Positions 42,694 to 53,851 of a DNA stretch of 64,000 bases are shown piece after piece. Made by a program: the position numbers and the translations under genes. This stretch comes from Symsagittifera roscoffensis (lineage: Eukaryota; Xenacoelomorpha; Acoela; Convolutidae), in assembly GCF_963678635.1 (NCBI RefSeq), contig NC_087065.1, positions 73,977,345-74,041,344 on the forward strand. The letters are read 5' to 3'. The first letter of the stretch is position 1; every line of letters starts with the position of its first letter. The notes beneath the pieces were generated by a model. It worked only from the letters and a program-made list of their open reading frames with translations, had not been told where the DNA came from and searched no databases.

Positions 42694-43900
42694 TCATTAA
42701 GTCAGACTTTGCATCTAACCTTTTCTCCAGGCTAGTCATCGTGTGGGCGTAGGTACTATCATGATCGTTCAACAATCGTTCGATCTCCCTGGTCATCCTA
42801 GCCTCTCTTTCGTATGACTCCTTGTTTGCCTGTGCCAGGCTCTCCGCCAGGCATTGATCGGTGTTGCGAATCAACTGAGCCTGATCAACCCTCGCCTGCG
42901 ACTTCAAATGCGTTAGTTTGTCTCTCAGATTCTCTTGACCTTTGTGAGCTCTCTCATCAACCTGATCTATTCTTTTAGTCATGTCCCGCCTCAGTTCATC
43001 TAGACCATTCATTACGCCAGCGAACATGTCACTTATGTCGCCAGTGGCCCCAAATGACGGGGTTAGTCCCAGAGAAGATGAGGTCAACTGCGGCTGCCGC
43101 CTGGTGCTTGATGACGCACCGCCTTTTTGCTTGCTCATCGACGTCATTAATCTGTCGAATGTTGATGACGCTCCCATCGTTATCCCATCCGACATGGGCC
43201 TGGTCGGCGAGGTTGACGACGCCTTCCTGCTCATATCGTTCCTTGGGCACGGTGTGAAGTTCACATCCGGATGGGTTATCTCCGGGTAGTCATCACTGGA
43301 AGTCAAACCTACAGTTGGTAGTGACGCCATGCGTTCGTCGTACAAAGACTTCCAACTCTTCTTGGCCTTCGAACCCGTTTGTTCTTCACTCGGGCTTATA
43401 CTCGACATCATCGCGTTGTTGCTCTGCTTGGCCAGAGATGAGTGGGTACTAGCCGAATGTGAGTATTCTCCCCTCCACCTCTGACTTTTGGTCTCCGATT
43501 TGGACATCCCCTTGAATAATACTTCCTCTCGCGGCTCGACCTCGGAACGCTCCGAGGTCTCCTCTGTCCTCTCGACTTCCTCCCGCTCGAGGTCCTCGCT
43601 CGGCTCAAAGTCGGGTCGAATGAGCGTCTGTTTTTCCTCGTCAAAGGGGTCCACAAGCGTTTCGCTCGCGGTTCCGGCTTCGGCGCTCCGCCTTTGATCG
43701 CCATCGAGGTTTTTCTCGCTCCTCAATCTCATTCCGCTCACTGAAAGATCAGGTTGACCTTTAGTCGATTCGTTTTCAGCAAACACGTCGGAGGCGCTGA
43801 TAAACGAGGACTGGCTATGCCTAGTTTTAAATTTTCGCGTGCTGCCCTTGCTCAGCCTGGGAATCTTAGTAGTCGATCCTAACGAGTCCCTGCGCTGCAT
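42680..43900 (-). pseudogene. Gag N-terminal region
   Basis: 406 codons from an ATG at 43898-43900. It is charged and Ser/Glu/Arg-rich; residues about 300-400 (MTKRIDQVDERAHKGQENLR...) have heptad character and may be a coiled coil. The start KIPRLSKGSTRKF is homologous to RIPKLGDGSRKF of the plus-strand copy, fixing this as the start of gag. It ends at a TGA caused by a 1-nt shift; the capsid continues in the next frame. Confidence 0.85.
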
Positions 43901-44326
43901 ACTTTAGGACACAAAAAAAAACAATATTCGTATGTCGAAAAGTCAGTATCAATCTCTTAGGTTTTTCAATGACAATCTTAGTGACTCAGCTAGAGTTACA
44001 CACACACACACACAGGGCCTGCTCAGTATTGATATAATGCTAACTCAACCCTGTCGTATAGTATAACAGTATCACAAGATTTTCACAAGATATAATCAAC
44101 ACACAAAACACAATAGATAATCAGATAAGAATATCCTACAGGTGACAGCGACTTTTTGTCAGTATCAATTTATTGCTACACAATTTATCAAGTCACTGCT
44201 TTGTTAAAATTAAACAATCTTTGATAAAAAGCAAAGATGATTCACAAACAGATCAATAAAACTTAGTCTTAAAGAAAAAGACTTCCCCCAATCGGACTGA
44301 TCCGAAAGAACAAAGCCCAGGACACA

Positions 44327-44613
44327 GTCTTCTCAAGTGGGTGTGTATTTGCCTAATACACCCACCGAGGTCTTCTTTTAGGTGCCCCGCGATTGCCTGA
44401 GCTGTCCTATCAAGTGGCTCAAGGCAACCTCTGATCGAAAACTTCTAAAGTCTATGAAAAAGCTCCCCCACACCCGGAACGCTCCAAGTGCACGAGAGCA
44501 GGGAACAACTTTTCTTCTCAAGTGAGTGTGTATTTGCCTAATACACTCACCGAGGTCTTCTTTTATTTGTTCCCGGATTGCCCGAACTTTCCTATTAATT
44601 AGCTCAAGGCAAC
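44327..44613 (-). repeat. Duplicated structured unit with compensatory hairpin changes
   Basis: Two units about 185 nt apart share 'tcttctcaagtg.gtgtgtatttgcctaatacac.cacc', 'gaggtcttctttta' and an ending 'ggctcaaggcaacc'. Each contains a hairpin: 44337-44349 with 44355-44365, and 44522-44534 with 44540-44550. The units differ at one base in each arm (GTGGG/CCCAC against GTGAG/CTCAC), so pairing is kept. An outer CTC/GAG pair extends the stem in element sense. It may be a packaging, translation or dimerisation element of the leader RNA. Confidence 0.75.
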
Positions 44614-44849
44614 CGCACAACCAAAATCACAATCAAAAAAATTTCTTTGTTCGGGTACTTCTGATACACCCGATCTAGAATCCAAAGTTGATCACAAATT
44701 TCCGGGTCAAAATGGGCTCTTATGATCCTAATAAGCGCCTAATATCCTAATATGATTTTGATTAAATGGATATTTTCCGTTTCCCAAATCGCCACGGAAG
44801 ATTTCCTCAAGTTTCTAACAAGGAAGGTTGTTTAGAAGGTTTAAGACAC

Positions 44850-45370
44850 TCCGGAGGGTTACTTCGGAGGGTTGTTAAGACACTTAGCCTACTTCGGAGG
44901 GTACCTTAATCACCCAAGTCACTTCGGAGGGTCCCCCTAAATTTACTAAGGAGGGTCAATAAGATGCTTAATATGCTCCGGAGGGTTACTTCGGAGGGTA
45001 CCTCCAAAATTTTCAAATTTCTGAGCCTCACTCAGAGGGGCCTCCAATTAACTTCAGGAAGCGTCAAAACAAGCTTAATTCTCTATGGGAGGGCTGTCTC
45101 AACTTCTTTGGATAACCTCGTGGAAATTTTCCACTAAGGAGGGTTGCTAAGGACCTTAGCTGACTCCAGAGGGTTACCTCGGAGGGTTCCCCAAAAATCA
45201 AGAAAAAAGGTTATGTTACCGCAATAAAGTCTCCAAAAGCGGTCTACCTGACTTAAAACTAGGTTGGATGACACGGTCAACCTTCCCAGTTGGATAAAAA
45301 AGTGTTTTGATAAAATTTTCCGCCGCTCGGAGGGTTACCTGTAATTTGGACCCTCCGAACCAACAAATTC
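44850..45370 (-). repeat. GGAGGGT array in the leader
   Basis: At least ten copies of (C)GGAGGGT on the plus strand, spaced irregularly by about 13-40 nt, often as TTCGGAGGGT. More scattered copies, some inverted (ACCCTCC), continue to about 46480. In element sense the array is mostly ACCCTCC. Confidence 0.8.
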
Positions 45371-46658
45371 TAAACAATTTTTCTTTTCCGAGATTATCAA
45401 CCCAAAAACGGTTGCGGTCCGGAAAATTGGTCCAAAACGTCGACTTATGGTACCAAAATTACCCCGATCGGATGACTAGTCTTTGAGAAATTGCCAAAAA
45501 CGTGTTTGTCCAAATGGCCTTTTTTTACCACCTATATAGGTTCTGAGAAACTTTTTCCGCAATTCCTGCAATTACTGCCTAAAAATAATTGAAACGAGCG
45601 TAGTAGCCCTGTACGGCACTGGAATAGTGCAAAAAACCGGATCAAAATTGGTTTGGAGACAAAAATTTGGCCAATAACTATCAAATTTGGACCCTCCGGT
45701 TCCTTCCTTTTCCAATCCTTAAGTCGTTAGCTCTATCCAAGGAGCCAATCGGAGGGTTACTCAAGAATTTCTCTAGTAACCGAGCACGTTATGCTAGAAC
45801 GCTCCTAATGCAAAAAATTTTATTGCTCTAACTCTGAAAACTCAAAAACTCGATCCCCAAAACAGATTGACAAAATTCAGAAAATTATCGAAATTTTGAC
45901 CGAAAAATTTTGGTTTTTTCCAACTTCTACTGAGTCTTTTCTCACGCGGTTTCTTTAGTTAGGGGGATCGAACTACGTAGCTACTCCCTATATAAAAGCT
46001 TTTTGTTGTTCGGAAAAGCTCGGATACCCAAAAATTTGGGGGTCTATAGTTTGATCGAAAATGGATGATTTTCGACAAAATTGGGTGTTTTTTGGGTCTA
46101 ATTGAGGAGATAAGTAATATGTAATAAGGATAATAACCTATTAGTAGTCGTTAATGAATAATACTATACCCTCCTTTGCACCAAAATACCCGAATTAAGA
46201 CCCTTAACTCGGAAATTTGTAATCGATGGAGGGTACAATCGGACCGCGCCAATCGTGCCCCCCACCACTTAAGTTTTAATGAAATAGTACCCAAACGATA
46301 GTAAAATTGCTTCAACGATACCCAACAGTCGTTGCGGATGTTGTCCCTGATGTCCCTGTTGAGTGTGGAACACGTTGATCAGCTTGCCACTCTACCCTCC
46401 GGTCACCGGCAAAATCACCATTAACGTGCTTAAACACTCAAATTACACTCGAGGGAGGGTATCCAACCCTTCACCAAAACACACAATCTTTCTATCAGAA
46501 ACGATATAAATCAATCTGAAACAAAAACAAATAGGAAGGTCAGATCACATCTCGTCCGGAAATAACATATAAACTGTCACTTTATGTTTTTTACTGTTTT
46601 TGGTCTTTTTTGGATTTTTACTGTTTTTTGTACTTTTTTGTTTTCAAATAAATTTAGT

Positions 46659-48750
46659 TGAGCGTTGCTTTATTAGGAGCAGTTATGGTAGCGTTTGAGA
46701 TTCTTGAATGCTTTATTGTTAACAAACGATTTCCAAACTCATCAACAAAATTCATCAACAAAATTCAAGAGGTTCATCAACAAAATTCAAGAGAAAACGA
46801 ATGCTTAGCTTGTTGAATCTTTCAAACCAGTTATATGAGCCAGAAAAAAGATTTCCACCGAGGCTGGTACCCAGAAAAACTCCCGATGTTCGCAGTGATG
46901 TAACAAACTAAAAACAACGGAACGCCACTGCTAGAGAAAAAATGACTAAATAATCAGCTTAACTGAACCTTTTACTTTTTTAATCTCAATGAGCTGGCAG
47001 GCAACTTTCAATCAATTTCCTGTAAGATTCAGCTTTCTCAATGCAAACTACCCATTTTTGAGGAATTAATGCCCTTATCTATGACAATTATGAGAATGCA
47101 TTTCGTGCTAGGTATAAAGTTTTCGTTGAATTTTGTTCGTTTTCCTTGTAAAATGAGAGAAGTTGTCACGCGGAGAAAATGTCAGAGAGAAATTGTCTTG
47201 AACTAGAGAAATGTTCATTATTTGTATCGCGTGGGCTAAATGATAGCACGTTGAAATTGAGAATAATTACCACCATTGTGATCAGCAAGGGTAGTACACG
47301 TCCGCTGCGTACGTTATATGCACAGGTTATTTGCATGCAATATGTGCGTCCTTTAACTGCTCGTTAGTCCATTAATCCTTTTAGTGGGCTGACTCCAATG
47401 GTATCTCAGAAAGACTAGATGTTCTGAGTTAGCTGTTAGGTCCCTTGCTCTTTTTGATCTTCATAAATGATTTGCCTGGCTCTCTATTCTACAGTACAAT
47501 ATACCTCTTCGCAGATGACTTGAAACTTTTGTGACATTCGACCAGAATGAACGAAAATGCAGATTCGGCGATTTCGAATTGTTAGCAGCTAACCTTCCGA
47601 ATTGAGTTTTAAGAGATTAGTGACGTTATTGGGACGATTAGTCAAACGGTGAATTTCAAGATATTCTGGTATTTTGAAATTTTAAAAATTCGAATTGAGA
47701 AGTCGCACTTCCGAGAAACGGCAAAAACCGCCATTTTGGAAGAAAACCAGAAAAAAATCAGAACAACAATAGTTGCGACGAAGATAACTACGAGAAAATA
47801 GAATATCGGAATCGAAGAAAAAGCAGAGTTAGCAGAGACCGTTCCGAGTTGCAACGATTGTGTCGCTATGTAACATTCGCCCAAATACTACACAGCGACG
47901 GAGCGTAGAAAAAGTACCTATTAACGACTGGCAGGCGTCAGTTACCTTAATCCTACTCGCTTTTCACCGTCTCGACCTTGCCAGTTGATTTTCTAGTCTG
48001 TCTAGGGCAAAGTAAAAAATTACCATTATTAGGCCATCAGTCAAACGACTTTTGATCAGCTTTCGTTTACATGCGAACACAACCACATAGCTGAGTCTCG
48101 GATCCTCAGACTACGTGATTGTCATTAAAACACGGCTCGAACAACCTATTTTAATATGTTTTTGTGTGACTGTTCTATATTAAATCCATTGGAGATGGAT
48201 TGACCCTTTCCTCTTTCTAGCTACTCATATTCTAAAATATCAAGTTACACCGGTGTTAAAATAAAGTTTAACGACATCCAAGTAGCTATATAGTTAGTTT
48301 TATACAGTCCCTTCACATAAACAGTCTCTGGGGGACCAAGCCTCCGCTCCCGTAATATTCCAGCGATAACGCTCTAATCTCTCCTAATTTGCGTCCCGGG
48401 AGGGTTCCGTGGAATACTCCTTCCCCACTGAAGCTTCCTTCTCCACTAGTATCCTCTGACAAGTGTCTTATCGTGCGTTGTTGCCACGATAAGAGGCTTC
48501 GTATTTCCCGTCTCTTGTACGACTGTTTTTCACAATATCTGTCGTTGTTCTGATTTTCTCAGCTTTTTTGGTCAAAATGGCCGTTTTTCGTATTTCTGAG
48601 AAATATCAACTTGAAAATCGAAATTTTAAAAATAGAAAAGTTCAGAATACTTCGACCCTCCTTTCAAGCACTTTTTTGCTGTTAAGGCCTTTTCTCTCTG
48701 ATTCGTGCTTCGTCGGAAAGTTGCGCTGTGCCATCTGGCAGAATGGCACA
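46659..48750 (-). repeat. 5' LTR of the minus-strand element
   Basis: About 2092 bp, the partner of 23242-25305. It ends GCTCA at its inner edge and starts TGTGCC at its outer edge in element sense. Besides a few base differences it has a local triplication of 'atcaacaaaattca' near 46738-46790. It holds the same LINE fragment and inverted arms as the 3' LTR. LTR identity of about 99% suggests a fairly recent insertion. Confidence 0.88.
47394..47531 (+). pseudogene. LINE reverse transcriptase fragment inside the 5' LTR
   Basis: Same GPLLFLIFINDLPG and LFADDLKLL fragment as in the 3' LTR, at the corresponding position. Presence in both LTRs means it was already part of the LTR when the element last transposed. 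Confidence 0.85.
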
Positions 48751-49612
48751 CTACAACCGTTGCAAGGCCGTTCACAACAACGGTGAAGGGTAGAAGAACA
48801 GCCTTCCGGAAGGAAGATAAGGTTGTTATTTCCCCGGATTCGAGAATCTGGAGGGGTCTAGAGATTTGAACTAAAACTGTTTTTTATATTAACTTTTAGC
48901 TTCCCGTTTATGTCTTGAATTGAAATTATTTAACATCTGATTTCATTTTACGACGATGAGAAGCTAGGAGTTGGGTTGAAGGGTTGATCCATCTTCAATG
49001 GAGATGATGATTATTATCTACTGAACAAAAACAAAAGTAATATAGTAAATAGTAGTAGCCCTGTTTTTAGGAGTGACGTCGTGGTCTGGGGATACTTAGA
49101 CCCAGCCATGAGCTCACTAATTTTGCATGTAAGTAAGTTAATTTGAGTGTTTTGACCGAAGCCGAAAGCAGTAACGTTTTTGTCGACCCGATGTTAGAAA
49201 AACCACCAAGAAAACTGGCTTTGGTAGAGACGGTGAAAAGCATGTAGAGCTCTGTTCAGACGTTGGCCAGTCGTCTTAGAACCTAGCTTTATTTTCCGTC
49301 GATATGTACTTCCGGGCGAATGTTACATAGATATTCTTATGGCGCTCCGGGGTGTTATTCTTTTTTTCTTTTTTAACATCATGAACGGCAGAACCGCCCA
49401 CCGTTAGCGAGCACTCCGCGCCGAGCGGATGCTCATAAAACCGCCCTTAATAGGCTCGAACCGCCGGGGCGGAAGGGTAGTTCGGAACCCGAAAGCCTTC
49501 CGGATTACCGTGAATAGCTATTTAACCTAGTTAAGACCGAAAGTTCACGTTCCAGGAAGGGTGGTGGGATTGGCCGTCCCCTCGTTCCCTGAGAGGTTTG
49601 TGACCAAAAACA
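48751..49612 (+). repeat. Probable 5' LTR remnant of the plus-strand element
   Basis: Two words, GAGACGGTGAAAAGC (49227-49241) and GGGCGAATGTTACATAG (49314-49330), match the minus-element LTR exactly in element sense, 72-77 nt apart in both. The right end is set at CA (49611-49612), because the following A/T-rich stretch aligns with the start of the other leader. The left part does not match the minus LTR start, so this LTR is truncated, diverged or interrupted by the minus element. Confidence 0.55.
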
Positions 49613-51264
49613 CTTAAAAATATAACCAAACAAAAAGTAGTATAGTACACAAAAAAAACACAAAAAATAACCGAAAAAACCAAAAACAGTAAAAAACCAA
49701 AAAAATCAGTTGAAATCATCCCCCCAGACAAGATGTGATCCGACCCTCCCGTTTGTTGTTGATAGATATATTGTTGTTACAGGCAATTATATCGATCAGG
49801 ATCGTTACAATCATTTTTGTAGCCCATTTGTGAGGCTTGTACTTGACTTGTATTTGAGTATTTAAGCACGTTAATGCTAATTTGCGCTCAATCCGGAAGG
49901 GTCTGGTTATTTGCGCTCAATCCGGAGAATCCTTGGGAGAGGACTGATCCGGCAAGCAGTACAAGGAGCAACAAGAAGGGGCTCAACGACAACAACAATC
50001 GACTGTTGGGTATTCTTAACAAATTTTGTATCCCTTTTGGTACAAAAAATAAGATAGTAATCTGTGGGGCGCTCGACAGTGCTGCACTGTAGTGACCCTT
50101 CACCGAACTGCGAAAATGCGAGTTAAGCACTTTAATTCGGATATTGAACAAACCCGGAGGGGTATAGTATTGCTAATAATATTACTTATATAGCCTATAT
50201 TAATACTCCTATATCGTTTTTCAGTGAAAAACACAGTAAGCGGATTAGGGTTTTTAGGGTCAAAATAGCGATATTTTGATCCCCCCACAAATCGCGATTT
50301 TTGAGACATCGATAATTTTTGAAACAGAAAAAATCGCTAAGTAAGTGAGTTACATTGTAACTGTGCTAGTATAATAGGTAGATCCGGTTGAGCTTAGTTC
50401 AGAAGTGGTTGGAACTATTTTGGTACCAAAAACCGAATTTTCGCGATTTTTGAGAAAACGGAACACTATAAAATCAGAAACATTTTTGAAATTTTCGAGT
50501 TACGACAGTAAACATAGTTGTTCGGACAACGTCCACTAGTGAATCTACAGGTTTTAAGACCCGTTTCCCGAAAGCCTTCCGGATTACAGAGAAATCGAAC
50601 TTAACGTGTTTGATTCAGTGGATTCATCAATCCGGAGGGGTCCAAATAGCATAGTTTCTCGCAAATTTTTTCAACTAAAGCGTTTCAGATCGGGTTTTTT
50701 TGCATTGAACTAAAAAAATATATGTCTTTTGAGCTCGGATCAAAAAATTTTAGGTCGAAAAGAACAGAATTGCGGAAAAAGTTAGGCGGAACCTATAAGA
50801 GGGAAATTTTTTGACTTTTGAAAAAAGACGTTTTGGTTAATAACTTTGGAACTATTGGACAAATTCAGTTGTTCTTTGTACCAATAGATCAGAAGTTAGC
50901 TGAGCTTACTAGTAGGAACAAATTGTTCAAAAAAGTAAGCGTGAAAATTTTTTGAGATTGTTTTTAGCAGATTCACCAATTCGGGAGGGTAGACCCTTCA
51001 CGTTTTATAAAAAAAAATTTTGGAAAGCCCTTACACCCCTACTAAAGGGTAGAAACGGTTGAATAAGGCAATTTTACGCTGTTCTAGAAGAATAGGGAAG
51101 GCTAAAGGCACCAGAAAACCTTGATCGAGCCGAAATTAGGCTAGCGATAAGACCCTTCACCGTTAGCGTGAATTGTCAAATAAGAGGCTTAACTTCAATC
51201 CGGAAGGGTCAAGAGAAGGACTACATACCCTTCCTAGTTGATAAAAACAGCACAATAGCATCGG

Positions 51265-51530
51265 AGAACGTATCCGGAGGGGTATAGGTTGAAAATCAAA
51301 GAAGTCTCAGAAAAGCTATTTTTACAAAACCGGAGGGGTTCCAATTAGGAGGGGTCCAAGTTTTTCCTAATTTAGAGGGGTCCCAATCCGGAGGGGTCTT
51401 AATTTTGCTAACCCGGAGGGGTTCCAATCCGAAGGGGTCTAATTTTTGCCAATTCGGAGGGGTCCTATTTTTGCCAATCCGGAGGGGTACTGTTTTTTGT
51501 CAACCCGGAGGGGTATTATTTTTGTTTAAG
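51265..51530 (+). repeat. CCGGAGGGGT array in the leader
   Basis: About nine copies of (AAT)CCGGAGGGGT(C/A), many followed by a T-rich spacer such as 'tatttttgccaat'. The unit is about 28-35 nt. It lies about 0.8-1.0 kb before gag, the same place as the array of the other element, but in the opposite polarity relative to gag. Confidence 0.85.
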
Positions 51531-51593
51531 GACTTAGGTAAACAGAAGAAAAGATAATAGTGAGAGGTATTAAGTTATTAAGAAACAAGCTAG

Positions 51594-51900
51594 GAACCAG
51601 TGACTGCACTGGTAACTTGCGTTCCAAAAAAATCAAAAAAAAAAGACCAGACCAAAACAAAACAGGTCCAAACTCGGATATTCGCGACACTAAGTCTAAA
51701 TTAAAAAATAGTGTGTAACTCATTGGTGTGGATTGAAATCCAAAACGTTTTTGAGAAAAGTGACTGCCCTGAGGATTTTAGTAGGTCTAGCTCGGGCAGT
51801 CCGAAGGCAGATAGGTAAAAGGAGACTCGGTGGATGCAATAGACGCCCACTTGAGATAATTACTGCCTTCAAGTTTTGTCTGTTTGGTGCAGCACCAAGC
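51594..51900 (+). repeat. Cluster of leader hairpins before gag
   Basis: Three strong hairpins: GGAAC-CAGTG-actg-CACTG with outer GTTCC (about 51591-51626); GACTGCCC (51762-51769) with GGGCAGTC (51794-51801), extended by GAG/CTC; and TTGGTGC-a-GCACCAA (51884-51898). They suggest a folded leader RNA like the hairpin unit of the other element, though the sequences differ. Confidence 0.65.
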
Positions 51901-52295
51901 AGGGAAAGCTCTTTCTTTAAAAATACAAATTCGACTATTATACTGCGACTGACTAAAAGTACAAAACACATTCGTTTTTCATAAAAATATTCTTATTTTG
52001 TTATTTCTGGTTTTAAATCAATAATATTTGTGTTTGATTGGGTAGTGAGTACACTATCTTTTAAATTGACTGATATCATCATACTGTGCTAGTTCTCAAA
52101 TCTTACGACTAATAATCGAATATTGTGGATAAATTGTATATACGCTGTACCTTGATAACATACAAGGATTCGTGGTCACCATTTAATAGAAACTTTTGGA
52201 ACTTATTGTGTTGTGTTATTATTATCAGTAGTCAGATCAAAAGGACACTAGCAATCGAATTGTGTGTATAGGTAGTAAGAAGTGGTAAATTGAAT

Positions 52296-53729
52296 ATGAG
52301 TCTAGACAAGTCAAGGATACCTAAACTAGGTGATGGCTCCAGGAAATTCATACCTGAGAAACAGAGAAGAGCAATGACCGACCCTTTTGTGGAAAGGATC
52401 ACACGAACCCGGACCGACAAAGGGGAAACGGTTTCAGGCAGAATGGTTGAAACCAGGAGTCAAAATTCCTCAGAAGAGCGAAAAACTATGCTAGAAGTGG
52501 AGGTCCATCCGGACCAGGCCATGAATGAGAACCAGGAAATACATGGACCGGAGGGGAGAGACAGAAGGCTGGCGAGTGAATCTACTTAGATAGAACAAGG
52601 CCAAGATTTTTGCCACTACCAACGGGACACTGGACCGAGAGGAGATGTCGGAACTGTCCGACATCTCTACTGAAGTTGTGACAACTAGAAGATCTCCCAC
52701 AGACAACACCATGATGGCAGGCGTGACGGAGAAACAGGCAACGTCCTCATCGTTTTCAGAAAGAGTGAAGAACACTTTCGGAAACATCTTTCCATTCACC
52801 ATGGGAGTGGGTACAGGAAATGAAGGTGAATCCCAGGAGGAAGAAGAGGACTATGATGAGCAAGTTGACTTTGAATCTCGTGTCAGCCTCAATAGTTCGA
52901 CCCAGGAGAATGAGGCATACACCGACAGAGAGACTGGAACCATGGACAAATTTGGTGTGGTGAGAACGATAAGCAAAGACACAAACACATTAGGCCAGTC
53001 AAGAGACTTTGTGAGTATGAAAAATTCGGAGACGCGAACTGGGGAGAATATAAACATAGGGCTAGGCGGATCCAGAGGTGGATAATGAAAAGACGTCGAG
53101 GCAGAGAATCAAACCCCGAATCTCGACCAGCACAAAGCTACCTGGGATCGACAGGGCGACACAGCCACTAGTTACGCCACTAGTGGATAACGGAGCATCA
53201 ATTGAGGAAGCCTTGAACAACATAGTGGGGAGTATAGGAGAACAAAATGAACATATGTCCATAAATATGAGTGAACTAGAGAGCAGTCCACATTGAAAGG
53301 GAAAGTCTGCGGGAAGAAATGAACCGCAATAGACAAGAAGTTGGTAGAAGCGAAAAACACTTGAAGGAAAGAACGGATGATCACATAGCGAAGAACTTGT
53401 CGCGAATGACGAGAGAAGCGGAACAGAGAGAGTTACGCTTAAGAGACGACATGGAGAAGTTAAGAATACAGCAAGAGCAGTCTCTTGGGACTCTTGACAC
53501 AAAGATAGATGCGACGATGGAGAGGCAAACTCAGGCTATCATGGATAGGTTGGACGGGCTACTAGGCAGCAAGAGTGGACCAAAAGAAGTGGAACCGAAC
53601 TCGGGAGGTCCCAGCAGGGAGCCGAGGGTGAACTTCAATGACCATCAAAGGAGGAGGACATATGGATCCACAAGAGGTAGGGCAGTTCATCAGGCTATGC
53701 CACAAGGGATAAAAGAACATGGGGCCTAA
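52296..53729 (+). pseudogene. Gag N-terminal region, several frameshifts
   Basis: Starts at ATG 52296-52298. The first open part (to TAG 52587-52589) has RIPKLGDGSRKF, homologous to the minus-copy gag start. Later pieces continue in shifted frames at 52645-53085, 53078-53296 and 53319-53729. The last encodes a charged, heptad-like segment (EMNRNRQEVG... MEKLRIQQEQS) like the coiled coil of the other gag. There are at least four interruptions, so no complete protein is made. Confidence 0.75.
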
Positions 53730-53851
53730 ACAGTAGAGAAAGTTCAACAGGGAGCAGACAGACATCAAACGAACGACCGACGCAAGGCACACATGCGACT
53801 GGGAGAGGTGATTCCGGTAACAGGAGACATGCGAGCCCAGGGAGGAGTCAT

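Larger units (their letters stand above)
43901..46658 (-). other. 5' leader of the minus-strand element
   Basis: 2.75 kb without coding capacity between gag and the 5' LTR. It holds an (AC)n run at 44003-44015, two copies of a hairpin unit at 44327-44613, and an array of GGAGGGT words. A segment near 46527-46560 matches the leader of the plus-strand element (49729-49757) in the opposite orientation. No tRNA-type primer-binding site (starting TGG) follows the LTR. Confidence 0.8.
23242..48750 (-). mobile_element. Giant Ty3/gypsy-type LTR retroelement, about 25.5 kb, with accessory ORFs
   Basis: Two 2.1-kb direct repeats at 23242-25305 and 46659-48750 flank an internal region coded entirely on the minus strand. 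In order: leader, gag (two zinc knuckles), protease, RT, RNase H, LSGES-repeat linker, integrase core, macrodomain ORF3, SGNH hydrolase ORF-A, SGNH-like ORF-B, giant ORF-C, polypurine tract, 3' LTR. The PR-RT-RH-IN order is that of Ty3/gypsy. In element sense the LTRs start TGTGCC and the 5' LTR ends GCTCA. A candidate 5-bp target duplication (TTGTA in element sense) lies within a base of each outer end. The copy is defective: several frameshifts, about eight in-frame stops and a roughly 0.9-kb deletion. That ORFs A-C belong to the element is inferred from strand, the shared LTR frame and the absence of other termini; a nested insertion of unknown type is the alternative. Confidence 0.85.
49613..52295 (+). 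other. 5' leader of the plus-strand element
   Basis: 2.7 kb without convincing genes, homologous at 49613-49760 to the minus leader. It has scattered GGAGGGGT words, a dense array near its end and several strong hairpins just before gag. Short open frames here are on both strands and not conserved. Confidence 0.75.

Noticed and set aside
44003-44015. Short (AC)n run as an origin or regulatory element
   Set aside because: It is a simple dinucleotide run without further context.
51265-51530. GGAGGGGT words as ribosome-binding (Shine-Dalgarno) sites or a CRISPR array
   Set aside because: The context is eukaryotic, the words are not followed by start codons, and spacers are short, T-rich and similar to each other.
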